This document shows positions 24,217-32,575 of a stretch of 64,000 nt of DNA, piece by piece. How positions within the stretch are numbered: position 1 is the first letter of the stretch; every line of letters starts with the position of its first letter. This DNA comes from JACDAV01 sp964626755. GTDB lineage: Bacteria; Chloroflexota; Limnocylindria; Limnocylindrales; CSP1-4. A program made the translations under genes and the position numbers. The stretch covers positions 1 to 64,000 of the forward strand of contig CAZVGO010000005.1 in NCBI GenBank assembly GCA_964626755.1, read 5' to 3'. The notes beneath the pieces were generated by a model. That model saw nothing but the letters and a program-made list of their open reading frames with translations. It was not told where the DNA came from and ran no database searches.

Positions 24217-25079
24217 CGATGCGCCTCCTCGCGGCGGAGCTCGTCGACAGCCGGGAGATCCTGCCCGGCCAGTGGATCCAGGCATACCACGCACCGCACC
24301 TCGCGAACGGCTCGCGGGCCGGTCAGTTCGTCCACGTCCGGCCCGGTGACTGGTCGGGCCTCGTCCTGCGCCGTCCGTTCTCGATCAACACGGCCGACGT
24401 CGCGTCCGGGATCGTCACGATCCACTTCCGGACGATCGGCCGCGGGACCGAGTGGTTCACCCGGCTCCGACCGGGCGACGCGATCGACATGCTCGGGCCG
24501 CTCGGCCGGCCGTTCGAAGTCGACCCGCGCAGCCGGCACCTGCTGCTCGTGGCCGGTGGGCTCGGGATGGCCGGCGTGCGGATGCTGGCCGACGAGGCGA
24601 TTCGTGACGGCCGCCAGGTGACGCTGCTGTTCGGTGCAGCGAGCGCCCGCGAGGTCTACCCGTCGAGCCTCCTGCCGGACGAGGTCGAGTACGTCATCGC
24701 GACCGACGACGGATCGGTCGGCCACGCGGGTTTCGTGACCGAGCTCGTGCCGGGTTACGAGTCCTGGGCGGACCAGGCCTTTGCCTGCGGTCCCCAGCCG
24801 ATGCTCGCGGCCCTCGCGCGCCTCGCCGCGACCAGGCGCGGCCGGATGGGCGTCGCCAGCCTCGGCCGGAAGCGGGGCGGCGGAAGGATGGACGCGGCCG
24901 GCTCGCCGGCGGCGCGCCGGAAGGCCTTTCTCCAGGTGTCGATGGAGCAGAACATGGGCTGTGCCGTCGGCGCGTGCCTCGGCTGCGTCGTGATGAGCTC
25001 GTCCGGGACGCCGCAGCGCGTCTGCCGCGAGGGCCCGGTGTTCGCGGCCGAGGAGATCGCCTGGGAGGCCGGCTGGTGA
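24213..25079 (+). CDS. pyrK: Dihydroorotate dehydrogenase electron-transfer subunit PyrK
   Basis: A 288-residue (GTG 24213; ATG 24219 also possible) iron-sulfur flavoprotein that passes electrons from PyrD to NAD. The FAD motif RRPFSI is near residue 52, FRTIGRGTEW and LLVAGGLGMAGVR form the FAD/NAD fold, and ACGPQPML is the NAD-end motif. The 2Fe-2S ligands are Cys250-x4-Cys255-x2-Cys258-x12-Cys271. A Gly/Arg/Lys-rich insertion of about 25 residues sits between CGPQPML and the cluster. It overlaps pyrD by 4 bases. Confidence 0.9.
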   Translation: MTMRLLAAELVDSREILPGQWIQAYHAPHLANGSRAGQFVHVRPGDWSGLVLRRPFSINTADVASGIVTIHFRTIGRGTEWFTRLRPGDAIDMLGPLGRPFEVDPRSRHLLLVAGGLGMAGVRMLADEAIRDGRQVTLLFGAASAREVYPSSLLPDEVEYVIATDDGSVGHAGFVTELVPGYESWADQAFACGPQPMLAALARLAATRRGRMGVASLGRKRGGGRMDAAGSPAARRKAFLQVSMEQNMGCAVGACLGCVVMSSSGTPQRVCREGPVFAAEEIAWEAGW

Positions 25080-26200
25080 AGGCGAAGAAGCGGGTCGTCA
25101 CGTCGGCCGACCGGAAGCCCATTCGTCGGAGGACGCCGACCGTTCGTCGAGTGAAATCGGCGATCGTCCCGGCGAGGCCCGCCCAAGTCCGCGTGCCCGT
25201 CGCGCCTCCCGTGGCCGAAGCCGAGCTGGCCGTGCTCGACGCGATCGACCTCTCGGTCAATCTCGGGCGCGGCCTCGTGCTCGAGAACCCGATCCTCGTC
25301 GCCTCGGGAACATTCGGCTACGGCGTGGAGTACGGCGAGGTCATCGACGTCCAGCGCCTCGGGGCGATCTGCTGCAAGGGCACGACGCTCAGGCCCCGGA
25401 TCGGCAACGTCACCCCACGGGTGACCGAGACGCCCGCCGGGATGCTCAATTCGATCGGCCTCCAGAACCCGGGCGTCGATGCCGTCGTCGAGAAGTACAC
25501 GCCGATCTGGCAGGGCTGGCGCACGTCGGTCATCGTCAACGTCGCCGGCGAGTCGGTCGCCGACTATGTCGAGGTCGTCCGGCGTCTCGACGGCGTTCCG
25601 GGTGTCGCGGGCATCGAGCTCAACATCTCCTGCCCGAACGTCGGGAAGGGCGGGATCCAGTTCGCGATCGACGCCGACGCGGCGGGCTCGGTCACGGCGG
25701 CGGTCCGGCGGGCAACGGACCTGCCGCTGCTCGTCAAGCTCTCCCCGAACGTCGCGGACGTCCGCCCGATCGCCCGCGCGATCGCCGACGCGGGCGCCGA
25801 TGCGCTGACCGCGGTGAACACGCTCTCGGGGATCGCGGTCGCCCCGTCCCGCAAGCGGCCGCTGCTCGGCAACGTCTATGGCGGCCTGTCCGGCCCGGCG
25901 ATCAAGCCGGTCGCGCTGCGGGTCGTCTACGAGGTCGCACAGGTCGTCGACATCCCGATCGTCGCGATCGGCGGCGTGACGGAGCTGGCGGACGTGCTCG
26001 ACTACCTGGCCGTGGGCGCGGTCGCGGTCCAGGTCGGGACGGCGATCTTCGCCGATCCGACCGTGCCGGTTCGGCTGATCGACGAGCTGGCGGCGGTGTG
26101 CGTTGCGCGGGGCCTCAGCTCGTACGAACCGCTGATCGGGACCGCGCTCCCGCCGCGCCCGGGCCCACCGTCCGCGAAGGGCGTCGAGTACCGGCCCTGA
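25076..26200 (+). CDS. pyrD: Dihydroorotate dehydrogenase, class 1B catalytic subunit
   Basis: A 374-residue FMN enzyme oxidising dihydroorotate to orotate. NPILVASGTFGYG starts the barrel; the catalytic Cys186 is in ELNISCPN, as in class 1 enzymes; VKLSPNV, TAVNTLSG and PIVAIGGV are FMN and substrate motifs. Pairing with pyrK marks class 1B (NAD-linked). The first 55 residues are a basic, Pro/Arg-rich extension not found in typical PyrD (about 305-310 residues); a later start is possible but none has a good SD. Confidence 0.93.
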   Translation: MKAKKRVVTSADRKPIRRRTPTVRRVKSAIVPARPAQVRVPVAPPVAEAELAVLDAIDLSVNLGRGLVLENPILVASGTFGYGVEYGEVIDVQRLGAICCKGTTLRPRIGNVTPRVTETPAGMLNSIGLQNPGVDAVVEKYTPIWQGWRTSVIVNVAGESVADYVEVVRRLDGVPGVAGIELNISCPNVGKGGIQFAIDADAAGSVTAAVRRATDLPLLVKLSPNVADVRPIARAIADAGADALTAVNTLSGIAVAPSRKRPLLGNVYGGLSGPAIKPVALRVVYEVAQVVDIPIVAIGGVTELADVLDYLAVGAVAVQVGTAIFADPTVPVRLIDELAAVCVARGLSSYEPLIGTALPPRPGPPSAKGVEYRP

Positions 26201-26213
26201 AGGCAGTCGCCGC

Positions 26214-26219
26214 TAGACT
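26214..26219 (+). promoter_or_regulatory. -10 element TAGACT (leaderless start)
   Basis: TAGACT ends 6 bases before the pyrE GTG 26226. It would give pyrE its own promoter downstream of pyrD. Confidence 0.55.
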
Positions 26220-26225
26220 TCGCGC

Positions 26226-26903
26226 GTGACTACCATCAAGCCGGCCCTGGCCGAAGCGGCGCGCAGGGCGATCGCGCACCGGACCGAGGAGCTGTTCCGA
26301 CGTTCGGGGGCGCTGCGGGACGGCCACTTCCTGCTGAAGAGCGGCCGCCACGCCGACGCGTATGTCGAGAAATTCGCCGTGCTGTCCGACCCGGCGGCGA
26401 CCAGCGAGCTCTGCGCGTTCTGGGCAGGGCTGAGTCGCGACGACGACGGTCGAGCGGTCGTCGACCTCGTCGCCGGGCCGACGACCGGTGGCGTCATCCT
26501 CGCATTCGAGACCGGGCGCCAGCTCGGGACGCGGGCGATCTTCGCCGAGGAGGTCCGGGGCGAAGACGGGACGACCCGGCGCGAGTTCCGGCGCGGCTTC
26601 CGGATCCAGCCCGGTGAGCAAGTCCTGCTCGTCGACGACATCCTGACGACCGGCGGCTCACTGCTCGCGATGCTCCCGGCGGTCGAGGCGATGGGTGGCG
26701 AGATCGTCGCCTGCCACGTTCTCGTGGATCGATCCGGCGCGGACCGCCAGACGCTGACCTCTCCGACGACCGGCCGCACCTACCCGCTCCACGCCCTGTG
26801 GCGCCTCGACCTGTCGACGTACGAGCCCGGACCCGCGACGTGCCCCGGCTGCGCGGCCGGAACCCCGCTCGTCGCCCCGGGGAGCACCGGCGCAGCCTCG
26901 TGA
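26226..26903 (+). CDS. pyrE: Orotate phosphoribosyltransferase
   Basis: A 225-residue PRTase making OMP from orotate and PRPP. SGALRDGHFLLKSGRHADAY (about 27-46) is the orotate-binding start, and LLVDDILTTGGSLLAML (about 137-153) is the PRPP loop. A short C-terminal extension carries TCPGCAAG (a CxxC). No pyrF follows. Its stop TGA overlaps the ATG of the next gene by one base. Confidence 0.92.
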   Translation: MTTIKPALAEAARRAIAHRTEELFRRSGALRDGHFLLKSGRHADAYVEKFAVLSDPAATSELCAFWAGLSRDDDGRAVVDLVAGPTTGGVILAFETGRQLGTRAIFAEEVRGEDGTTRREFRRGFRIQPGEQVLLVDDILTTGGSLLAMLPAVEAMGGEIVACHVLVDRSGADRQTLTSPTTGRTYPLHALWRLDLSTYEPGPATCPGCAAGTPLVAPGSTGAAS

Positions 26904-27247
26904 TGCGCCGGGTCCTGCCGGCCCTGGTCGCGATGGCCGCTCTTGTCGCGATCGCGGTCGTCCTCTTCGCGTCCGACCGGGACGACGCGAGTGAGAGGCT
27001 CGTCGAGACGGGAGTCGTCGTCAACGTCGACGCCGTCAGCTTGACCGAGGTCCTCGGCTTCACCGTCCGGACGTCGGACGGGCGGACCGTGGTGTTCGTC
27101 GTGGGGCCGCTCGAGAACCCCGCCGAGTTCGCGCCGTCCCATCTCGCTGCGCATCTCGCCGACGGGGTGCCGGTTCGGGTGACGTACAAGCAGGGGGGAG
27201 CGGACCGCGTGGCGATCCGGCTCGAGGACGCCCCTCGGAGCTCCTAG
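26903..27247 (+). CDS. Small exported or membrane-anchored protein, unknown
   Basis: A 114-residue protein. An N-terminal hydrophobic helix (about 4-24, LPALVAMAALVAIAVVLFA) is a signal or anchor. The rest is a small beta-rich domain with GVVVNVDAVSLTEVLGFTVR, DGRTVVFVV and GVPVRVTYK, resembling an OB-like barrel. It is joined to pyrE in TGATG. Its stop overlaps the stop of the lipoprotein gene on the other strand (CTAG). Confidence 0.55.
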   Translation: MRRVLPALVAMAALVAIAVVLFASDRDDASERLVETGVVVNVDAVSLTEVLGFTVRTSDGRTVVFVVGPLENPAEFAPSHLAAHLADGVPVRVTYKQGGADRVAIRLEDAPRSS

Positions 27248-28251
27248 TCGGCCGGGACGTCGACGGCAGCGAGGGCCGCCCGGAGCTCCTCATCCGCGAA
27301 CGCACCCTCGAAGGCGGCCCGAACCGTCCCCGCGGCGTCGACGACGAAGACCATCGGTTCGGTGAGCAGCCCCCACTCCTCGACCGATGGGACAGGCTGT
27401 AGCTCGCCGTTCGCGCCGAGGACCGGCTGGAGCTGCCCGTCGACTGGCTCGAGCCGGTACGGCTCGACGTTGATGAAGTCGATCGACGGCCACGCCCTGG
27501 CGAATGGCTTGAGCCGGTCGAGGGCAGGGCCGCAGGTCGCGGACGCGCAGAACTTCGGGGTCGCGAACAGGAGGACGAACGGCCGCTTCGCCTGGAGTGC
27601 GTCGGCGACGGACGTATCGTAGAAGGTGGGCTCAGGGTCATCGTCGGTCGAGAGCAGCGCGAGATCGCCACCGAAGTCCGCCGCGGTCGGCGTGTCCGAT
27701 TCGGGCGCCTTCTGGCCGACTCGAACTGTGGGGATCTCCGCCGCGACGTCGAGGCGCATGCGGATTGTCTCTTCGGCCCCGCCCCGCGGCTGGGTCACGA
27801 TCTCGATACCCCAAGCCCCGGCGTGGGCGAACTCGGTCGAGAGGATGTAGACGCCACTCGTGCCCTCGATCGTCCAGGCGAACAGCCCGACCGCCTCGCC
27901 GGTTGGTGTTTCCGGATCGTCCGAGAGGTCGAAGAAGCGGGCGTGGAGCGATCGATCGGGTTGGGCGACCGGTCGGTTATCGGGGCCGAGGAGGCCGATG
28001 ACGATCCGGTTCGTGCCGCAGCTCAGGCGACTCGTGGCGAGGACCGGCAACACGCTCGGCGTCTGGCTCGCGACGTCCCATCCCGCGACGGCGCCGGGGT
28101 CGGGTTCGGCTGGGCAGTCGCTCGGGGGCGGGCCGAGGGTCGGCGAAGGGGATGGCGTGGGCGGGGGAGTGGACGGCGCCTCGACCGCGAGGTCGCACCC
28201 GGCGATGACCACGGCAAGGAGGAGCGTGACGGTGGTGAGGAGGACGCGCAT
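27244..28251 (-). CDS. Lipoprotein with C-terminal thioredoxin-like domain (CX4C)
   Basis: A 335-residue lipoprotein: signal peptide with lipobox VIAGC (Cys19), a Pro/Ser/Thr linker, a middle beta-rich domain (about 60-195), then a thioredoxin-like domain (about 195-330) with FVLLFATPKFCASATCGPAL. The redox pair is Cys235-x4-Cys240 rather than CxxC or the CxxxC of Sco proteins. It lies outside the membrane. It is divergent from ctaA-ctaB with 104 bases between starts, which suggests a Sco-like or thiol role in cytochrome oxidase assembly; this is inference. The ATG at 28251 has a TACGCT element 8 bases upstream. Confidence 0.7.
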   Translation of the reverse strand: MRVLLTTVTLLLAVVIAGCDLAVEAPSTPPPTPSPSPTLGPPPSDCPAEPDPGAVAGWDVASQTPSVLPVLATSRLSCGTNRIVIGLLGPDNRPVAQPDRSLHARFFDLSDDPETPTGEAVGLFAWTIEGTSGVYILSTEFAHAGAWGIEIVTQPRGGAEETIRMRLDVAAEIPTVRVGQKAPESDTPTAADFGGDLALLSTDDDPEPTFYDTSVADALQAKRPFVLLFATPKFCASATCGPALDRLKPFARAWPSIDFINVEPYRLEPVDGQLQPVLGANGELQPVPSVEEWGLLTEPMVFVVDAAGTVRAAFEGAFADEELRAALAAVDVPAD

Positions 28252-28259
28252 GCGGCCAA

Positions 28260-28265
28260 AGCGTA
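28260..28265 (-). promoter_or_regulatory. -10 element TACGCT (minus strand, leaderless start)
   Basis: TACGCT on the minus strand ends 8 bases before the lipoprotein ATG 28251. Confidence 0.45.
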
Positions 28266-28312
28266 CCCGCGGTCGCTCTCCTGTGCCTTCGGGGAGAGGT
28301 GGAGGCTGGCGG

Positions 28313-28318
28313 TACAAT
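28313..28318 (+). promoter_or_regulatory. -10 element TACAAT
   Basis: TACAAT lies 37 bases before the ctaA-ctaB GTG, which itself has an AGGAGG SD. Here the mRNA should have a short leader. Confidence 0.5.
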
Positions 28319-28355
28319 CGCCGCGCCACGCTCGCCGGGCGGGCCAGGAGGTTCG

Positions 28356-30179
28356 GTGACCCGTTTCCAGAAGCTCGCGGCCGCGGCCGTCGCGACGACG
28401 TTCGTGCTCGTCACGATCGGGGTCGTCGTGCGCGCGACCGACTCCGGGACCGCTTGCCCGCACTGGCCGGGTTGTTTCGAGGGCCAGTTCCTCCCCACCC
28501 TCGACCAGGGCTTCCAGGTCTGGATCGAGTGGCTCCACCGGACGGTCGCGGTCGTCATCGGCCTGCTGATCGTGGCCATGGCCGCCGTCGCGCTGCGCGA
28601 CCATCGCGACCGGCCGTCGATCGTCTGGCCGTCCCTCGCCGCGGTCGCGCTCGTGGGCTACCAGGGGTGGCTCGGCCGCGAAACCGTCCGTCTCGGCAAC
28701 TCCGGCGAGTCCGTGACCGCGCACCTGGCCGCGGCGATGGCACTCGTGGGGCTGCTCGTGTTCCTCCTCGTCCGGTCGCTCTACCCGGCCCGGATCGGCG
28801 GGCGCGGCTCGAGCCAGCGGTTCACCCTGCTCGCTGCGTTCGGGGCGGTCGCCACGTTTGCCCTGCTGCTGTTCGGGTCGAATGTCACGGCCGCGAATGC
28901 CTGGAACGTCTTCCCCGACTGGCCGCTCATGGGCGGCACGCCGTTCCCGCCGCTCGCCGGCGAGCAGGTCGTCGCCCACGTCCTGCACCGCTGGGTGGCC
29001 GTCGTCGTCGGCTTGATCGTCGCCGCGGTCGCCCTCGCCGCGTGGCGGACGCAACGGCGCAACCGGGCGCTCCTCGGACTCGCGGTTGCCGCGGCGATCC
29101 TCTACCCGGTCCAGGCGCTCGTCGGCGGCCTCCAGATCCTGACCGGCCTTTCCGAGTGGAGCCAGACGCTCCACCTCGCTCTCGGGACGGTCATCTGGGC
29201 GCTCCTGGCCGCCCTCGCCGTCGCGGCCCACTACGAGGCGCGCGTAAGCGCGACTGCCGAGCCGTCTGCCACGAACCGCGGTCGGACGCTCAAGGACTCC
29301 GTCCGCGCTTACGTCGCGCTGACGAAGCCGCGGATCGTCGAGCTGCTCCTCGTGACGACGGTCCCGGCGATGGTCCTCGCCCAGCGCGGGATCCCGTCTC
29401 CGGCGCTCATCTTCTGGACGCTCCTCGGGGGGACGCTCGCGGCGGGAAGCGCCAACGCGATCAACTGCTACCTCGACCGGGACATCGACCTGCTGATGGC
29501 CAGGACGCGCCGGCGGCCGCTGCCCGCCCACCAGGTCGAGCCCGCGAACGCCGTCGTCTTCGGGATCGTCCTCGGCGTCGTCTCGTTCGCGGTCTTGACG
29601 CTCTTCGTCAATCTGCTGTCGGCGTTCCTCGCGCTCCTTGCGATCGCGTTCTACGTGGTCATCTACACGATGCTTATGAAGCGCTCGACGCCCCAGAACA
29701 TCGTGATCGGTGGGGCGGCCGGGGCGCTGCCGCCGGTCATCGGCTGGGCGGCCGTCACGGGCGACGTCGGTATCCCGGCCCTGCTCCTGTTCGCGCTCGT
29801 CTTCTACTGGACCCCGCCCCATTTCTGGGCACTGTCGCTGCGGATCCGGAAGGACTACGCGGCTGCCGGCGTGCCGATGCTGCCGGTCGTCAAGGGCATC
29901 GCCGAGACGAGCCGCCAGATCGGGCTCTATTCGCTGCTGATGGTCGCGATCTCGCTGATCCTGTGGCCGGTGGCCCGCCTCGGCCCGCTGTACCTGGCGG
30001 CCGCCGTCGTTCTCGGTGGGGTCTTCCTCCGACAGGCGTGGACGCTCTGGCGGCAGGGGAGCGCCCCCGAGGCGTCGACGGCCCAGGCGATCCGCCTCTA
30101 TCGCTACTCGATCTCATATCTCGCCCTGCTCTTCCTTGCGGTGGCGGTCGACGCGATCGTCACGGTCCCGGTCGCCTGA
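28356..30179 (+). CDS. ctaA-ctaB: Heme A synthase / protoheme IX farnesyltransferase fusion (CtaA-CtaB)
   Basis: A 607-residue integral membrane fusion. The N-terminal half (about 1-290) is CtaA/COX15, oxidising the C8 methyl of heme O to heme A. It has the Cys pair CPHWPGC in the first outer loop and heme His motifs EWLHRT, TAHLAAAM, HVLHRW and TLHLALGT. The C-terminal half (about 310-607) is CtaB/COX10, adding farnesyl to heme B. It has NCYLDRDIDLLMARTRRRPLP with the DxxxD prenyl-PP motif and YWTPPHFWALS followed by KDYAAAGVPMLPV. Product of the second half feeds the first. No oxidase subunit gene is in the window. Confidence 0.93.
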   Translation: MTRFQKLAAAAVATTFVLVTIGVVVRATDSGTACPHWPGCFEGQFLPTLDQGFQVWIEWLHRTVAVVIGLLIVAMAAVALRDHRDRPSIVWPSLAAVALVGYQGWLGRETVRLGNSGESVTAHLAAAMALVGLLVFLLVRSLYPARIGGRGSSQRFTLLAAFGAVATFALLLFGSNVTAANAWNVFPDWPLMGGTPFPPLAGEQVVAHVLHRWVAVVVGLIVAAVALAAWRTQRRNRALLGLAVAAAILYPVQALVGGLQILTGLSEWSQTLHLALGTVIWALLAALAVAAHYEARVSATAEPSATNRGRTLKDSVRAYVALTKPRIVELLLVTTVPAMVLAQRGIPSPALIFWTLLGGTLAAGSANAINCYLDRDIDLLMARTRRRPLPAHQVEPANAVVFGIVLGVVSFAVLTLFVNLLSAFLALLAIAFYVVIYTMLMKRSTPQNIVIGGAAGALPPVIGWAAVTGDVGIPALLLFALVFYWTPPHFWALSLRIRKDYAAAGVPMLPVVKGIAETSRQIGLYSLLMVAISLILWPVARLGPLYLAAAVVLGGVFLRQAWTLWRQGSAPEASTAQAIRLYRYSISYLALLFLAVAVDAIVTVPVA

Positions 30180-30211
30180 AACTCGCAAGCGGCCTTCGGC
30201 GTCTCTGGCGA

Positions 30212-30760
30212 GTGAACCGACCGTCGGCCCGAGCCGCAGCCCTGATAGCCCTTGCCGGCTCTGTCCTGCTGAGCACTGCCGCTCCGGCCCTCGCCTCGTG
30301 CGTCATGCCCCCGTCCATCGATGAGGCCGTCCGCGACGCCGACCTGGTGTTCGTGGGAACCGTCACCAGCGTCGCCAACCTCGACCGCTGGGCAACCGTC
30401 GCCGTGGAGGAGATCTGGAAGGGGCCGGACCTGTTTCCCGTCGTCGAGGTACGCGGCGGACCGGGCGGCAACGCGGCATCCTCGGTCGACCGCAGCTACA
30501 TTGCAGGGACTCGGTACCTGTTTCTGCCGTTCGTCGCGGATGGCGTGCTCCAGGACAGCTCCTGCAGCTCCACGACCGAGTACACCCGGGACCTGGGCGC
30601 CCTGCGGCCGGCCAACGCCCGCCGGCCCGTCACCCTCGAACCCGAGTCCGATGCCGCCCCCCGGTTCGACCCCGCCTCGCTGCTCGTCCCGGCGGCGTTG
30701 GTCATCGGTGCCGGGGTCCTCGTGTTCGGCGGGGCGCTCGTCCTGCGTCGGAAGACCTGA
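30212..30760 (+). CDS. Exported NTR/TIMP-like protein with C-terminal membrane anchor
   Basis: A 182-residue protein: signal peptide (AAALIALAGSVLLSTAAPALA), then a Cys-containing OB-like domain with DADLVFVGTVTSV, VAVEEIWKG, YIAGTRYLFLPFV and DSSCSSTTEY, the order seen in netrin/TIMP-like domains. A C-terminal helix (about 155-177) and a basic RRKT end form a stop-transfer anchor. It sits outside the cell, held in the membrane. The function is unknown. It follows ctaA-ctaB after 32 bases and may be co-transcribed. Confidence 0.6.
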   Translation: MNRPSARAAALIALAGSVLLSTAAPALASCVMPPSIDEAVRDADLVFVGTVTSVANLDRWATVAVEEIWKGPDLFPVVEVRGGPGGNAASSVDRSYIAGTRYLFLPFVADGVLQDSSCSSTTEYTRDLGALRPANARRPVTLEPESDAAPRFDPASLLVPAALVIGAGVLVFGGALVLRRKT

Positions 30761-30842
30761 TCTCTCTGCCGTCGCGGGATTGCGAGGCGCCGGCCTGCCG
30801 CGGGACCCCGGATGCCGCGCCGCGCTGGCACCATAGCGGGAC

Positions 30843-32420
30843 ATGGACCTCCAGTTCCTCGGCGGCGCGACGACCGTCACCGGCTCGCGCTTCCTCCTCA
30901 CCACATCGCGCGCGAAGGTACTGATCGACTGCGGGATGTTCCAGGGCAGTCCGAACGAGGCGGTCCGGAACCGCATCCCGCTCGGGTTCGACGCTCGCGA
31001 CCTCGACGCGATCCTCCTCACCCACGCCCACCTCGATCACTGCGGGCTGCTGCCGATCGCCGTTCGGGAAGGGTTCGCGGGCCCAATCCACGCGACTCCC
31101 GGGACGATCGAGCTCGCCACGCTCGTCCTCCTCGACTCGGGCCGCCTCCACGAGGAGTTCGCGAAGCGCGGCGCGCGCCGGGAGCGGCGCGACCCGGATC
31201 GGGCCGCCGCGGAGGACCAGGCGCAGGTCGCGAACTATCGGGCCGCTGTCGAGCTCGCCGCGCGGGGCGACGCCGGTGTCGGCGAGGCGACGGCCGTCGA
31301 GACCGCCCATGACCCGGAGGCGGAGCTGCGGACCCAGCCGCCCGAGCTCATCTCCGCTCTCGACGAGCCGCTCTACAGGGAGGACGACGCGAAGGCGGTC
31401 CTGCCCTTGTTCAGCCCGCTCGAATACGGGAACGACCTCGAAGTCGCCCCGGGCATTCACGCGACGTTTCTCGACGCCGGCCACATCCTCGGCTCGGCGA
31501 TCATCCGGCTCCGGGTTCGCGACCGCGGCGACGCGCCGGAGAGGATCCTCGTGTTCTCGGGCGATCTCGGGCGCCCGGGCACGCCGATCATCCGGGACCC
31601 GACCGTCCTCGATCGGGCCGATTACGTCGTCGTGGAGTCGACGTACGGGGGCCGCGAGCACGAGCCCCATCAGCAGGCGATCAAGGTCCTGGTCGAGACC
31701 GTCCGGCTCGTCGACGAGTCGAATGGCGTCCTGCTGGTCCCGTCGTTCGCGATCGGCCGGACGCAGGAGATCGTCTGGGAGCTGGACCGGCTCATCGAGA
31801 AGGGCGAGATCCCGCTCCTGCCGCTCTACCTCGACTCGCCGATGGCCTCGAAGGCAAGCGACATCTACCGCCACCACCCGGAGTACTACGACGAGGAGAC
31901 GCGCCGGCTGCTGGCGTCGGCCGCGACGCCGCTCGACTATCCGGACCAGCGGATCGTGAACAAGGCGAAGGATTCAGAGGCGATCCACCGCGCGCCCCGG
32001 CCGTTCATGATCGTCGCCTCGAACGGGATGCTCACCGGCGGCCGCGTGGTCAACCACCTGCGCAAGCTCATCGACGACCCCGACGCGGTGCTGCTGTTCG
32101 TCGGTTACCAGGGCGAGGGCACGCTCGGCGCCCATCTCCAGGCCGGTGCGAAGACGGTGAAGCTCGACGGCCAGGCCAGGGATGTCCGCTGCCAGGTGCG
32201 TACGATCAGCGGCTTCTCCGCTCACGCCGACGAGAGCGAGATCCTCGAGTGGCTATCCCATTTCCGCGCGGCAGGATCGCCCGGATCCCCCGGCTACCCG
32301 CGTCGGATCTTCCTCGTTCACGGCGACCCGGAAGCGCAGGTCGTGCTCGAACCGAAGGTCCGCGCGCTCGGCTTCGAGGCCCACATCCCGCACTGGCACG
32401 AGCGCGTGACGCTCGACTGA
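30843..32420 (+). CDS. MBL-fold beta-CASP nuclease (RNA-processing type)
   Basis: A 525-residue metallo-beta-lactamase/beta-CASP protein. Motif 2 is THAHLDHCG (His61, His63, Asp65, His66), motif 3 is AGHILGSA, motif 4 is the Asp in FSGDLGRPG. The beta-CASP part has VPSFAIGRTQEI, LDSPMA and ASNGMLTGGRV, and the RMMBL C-terminus has SGFSAHADESE and VHGDPEAQ. This is the CPSF-73/Ysh1-like bacterial group (TTHA0252-type endoribonuclease) rather than RNase J. An acidic, Arg-rich insertion at about 105-160 lengthens the MBL domain. Confidence 0.85.
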   Translation: MDLQFLGGATTVTGSRFLLTTSRAKVLIDCGMFQGSPNEAVRNRIPLGFDARDLDAILLTHAHLDHCGLLPIAVREGFAGPIHATPGTIELATLVLLDSGRLHEEFAKRGARRERRDPDRAAAEDQAQVANYRAAVELAARGDAGVGEATAVETAHDPEAELRTQPPELISALDEPLYREDDAKAVLPLFSPLEYGNDLEVAPGIHATFLDAGHILGSAIIRLRVRDRGDAPERILVFSGDLGRPGTPIIRDPTVLDRADYVVVESTYGGREHEPHQQAIKVLVETVRLVDESNGVLLVPSFAIGRTQEIVWELDRLIEKGEIPLLPLYLDSPMASKASDIYRHHPEYYDEETRRLLASAATPLDYPDQRIVNKAKDSEAIHRAPRPFMIVASNGMLTGGRVVNHLRKLIDDPDAVLLFVGYQGEGTLGAHLQAGAKTVKLDGQARDVRCQVRTISGFSAHADESEILEWLSHFRAAGSPGSPGYPRRIFLVHGDPEAQVVLEPKVRALGFEAHIPHWHERVTLD

Positions 32421-32575
32421 CTCAGGAGCCGAGGTCGGGTGCCACTCCCTCGCGGAACGGGCCGGATCATCACGCGCAACGCCGAGGGCATTGGAAGGGG
32501 GCCGCCACAGAATCCGGCGACAATCCGGGCACGCCACGGCCCCAGATCCGACGGCGCAGGGAGGGAAGGGAACCG

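Noticed and set aside
27860..30211. In-frame N-terminal extension of the NTR/TIMP-like protein
   Set aside because: The frame is open far upstream but runs out of frame through ctaA-ctaB. The signal peptide right after GTG 30212 fixes the start.
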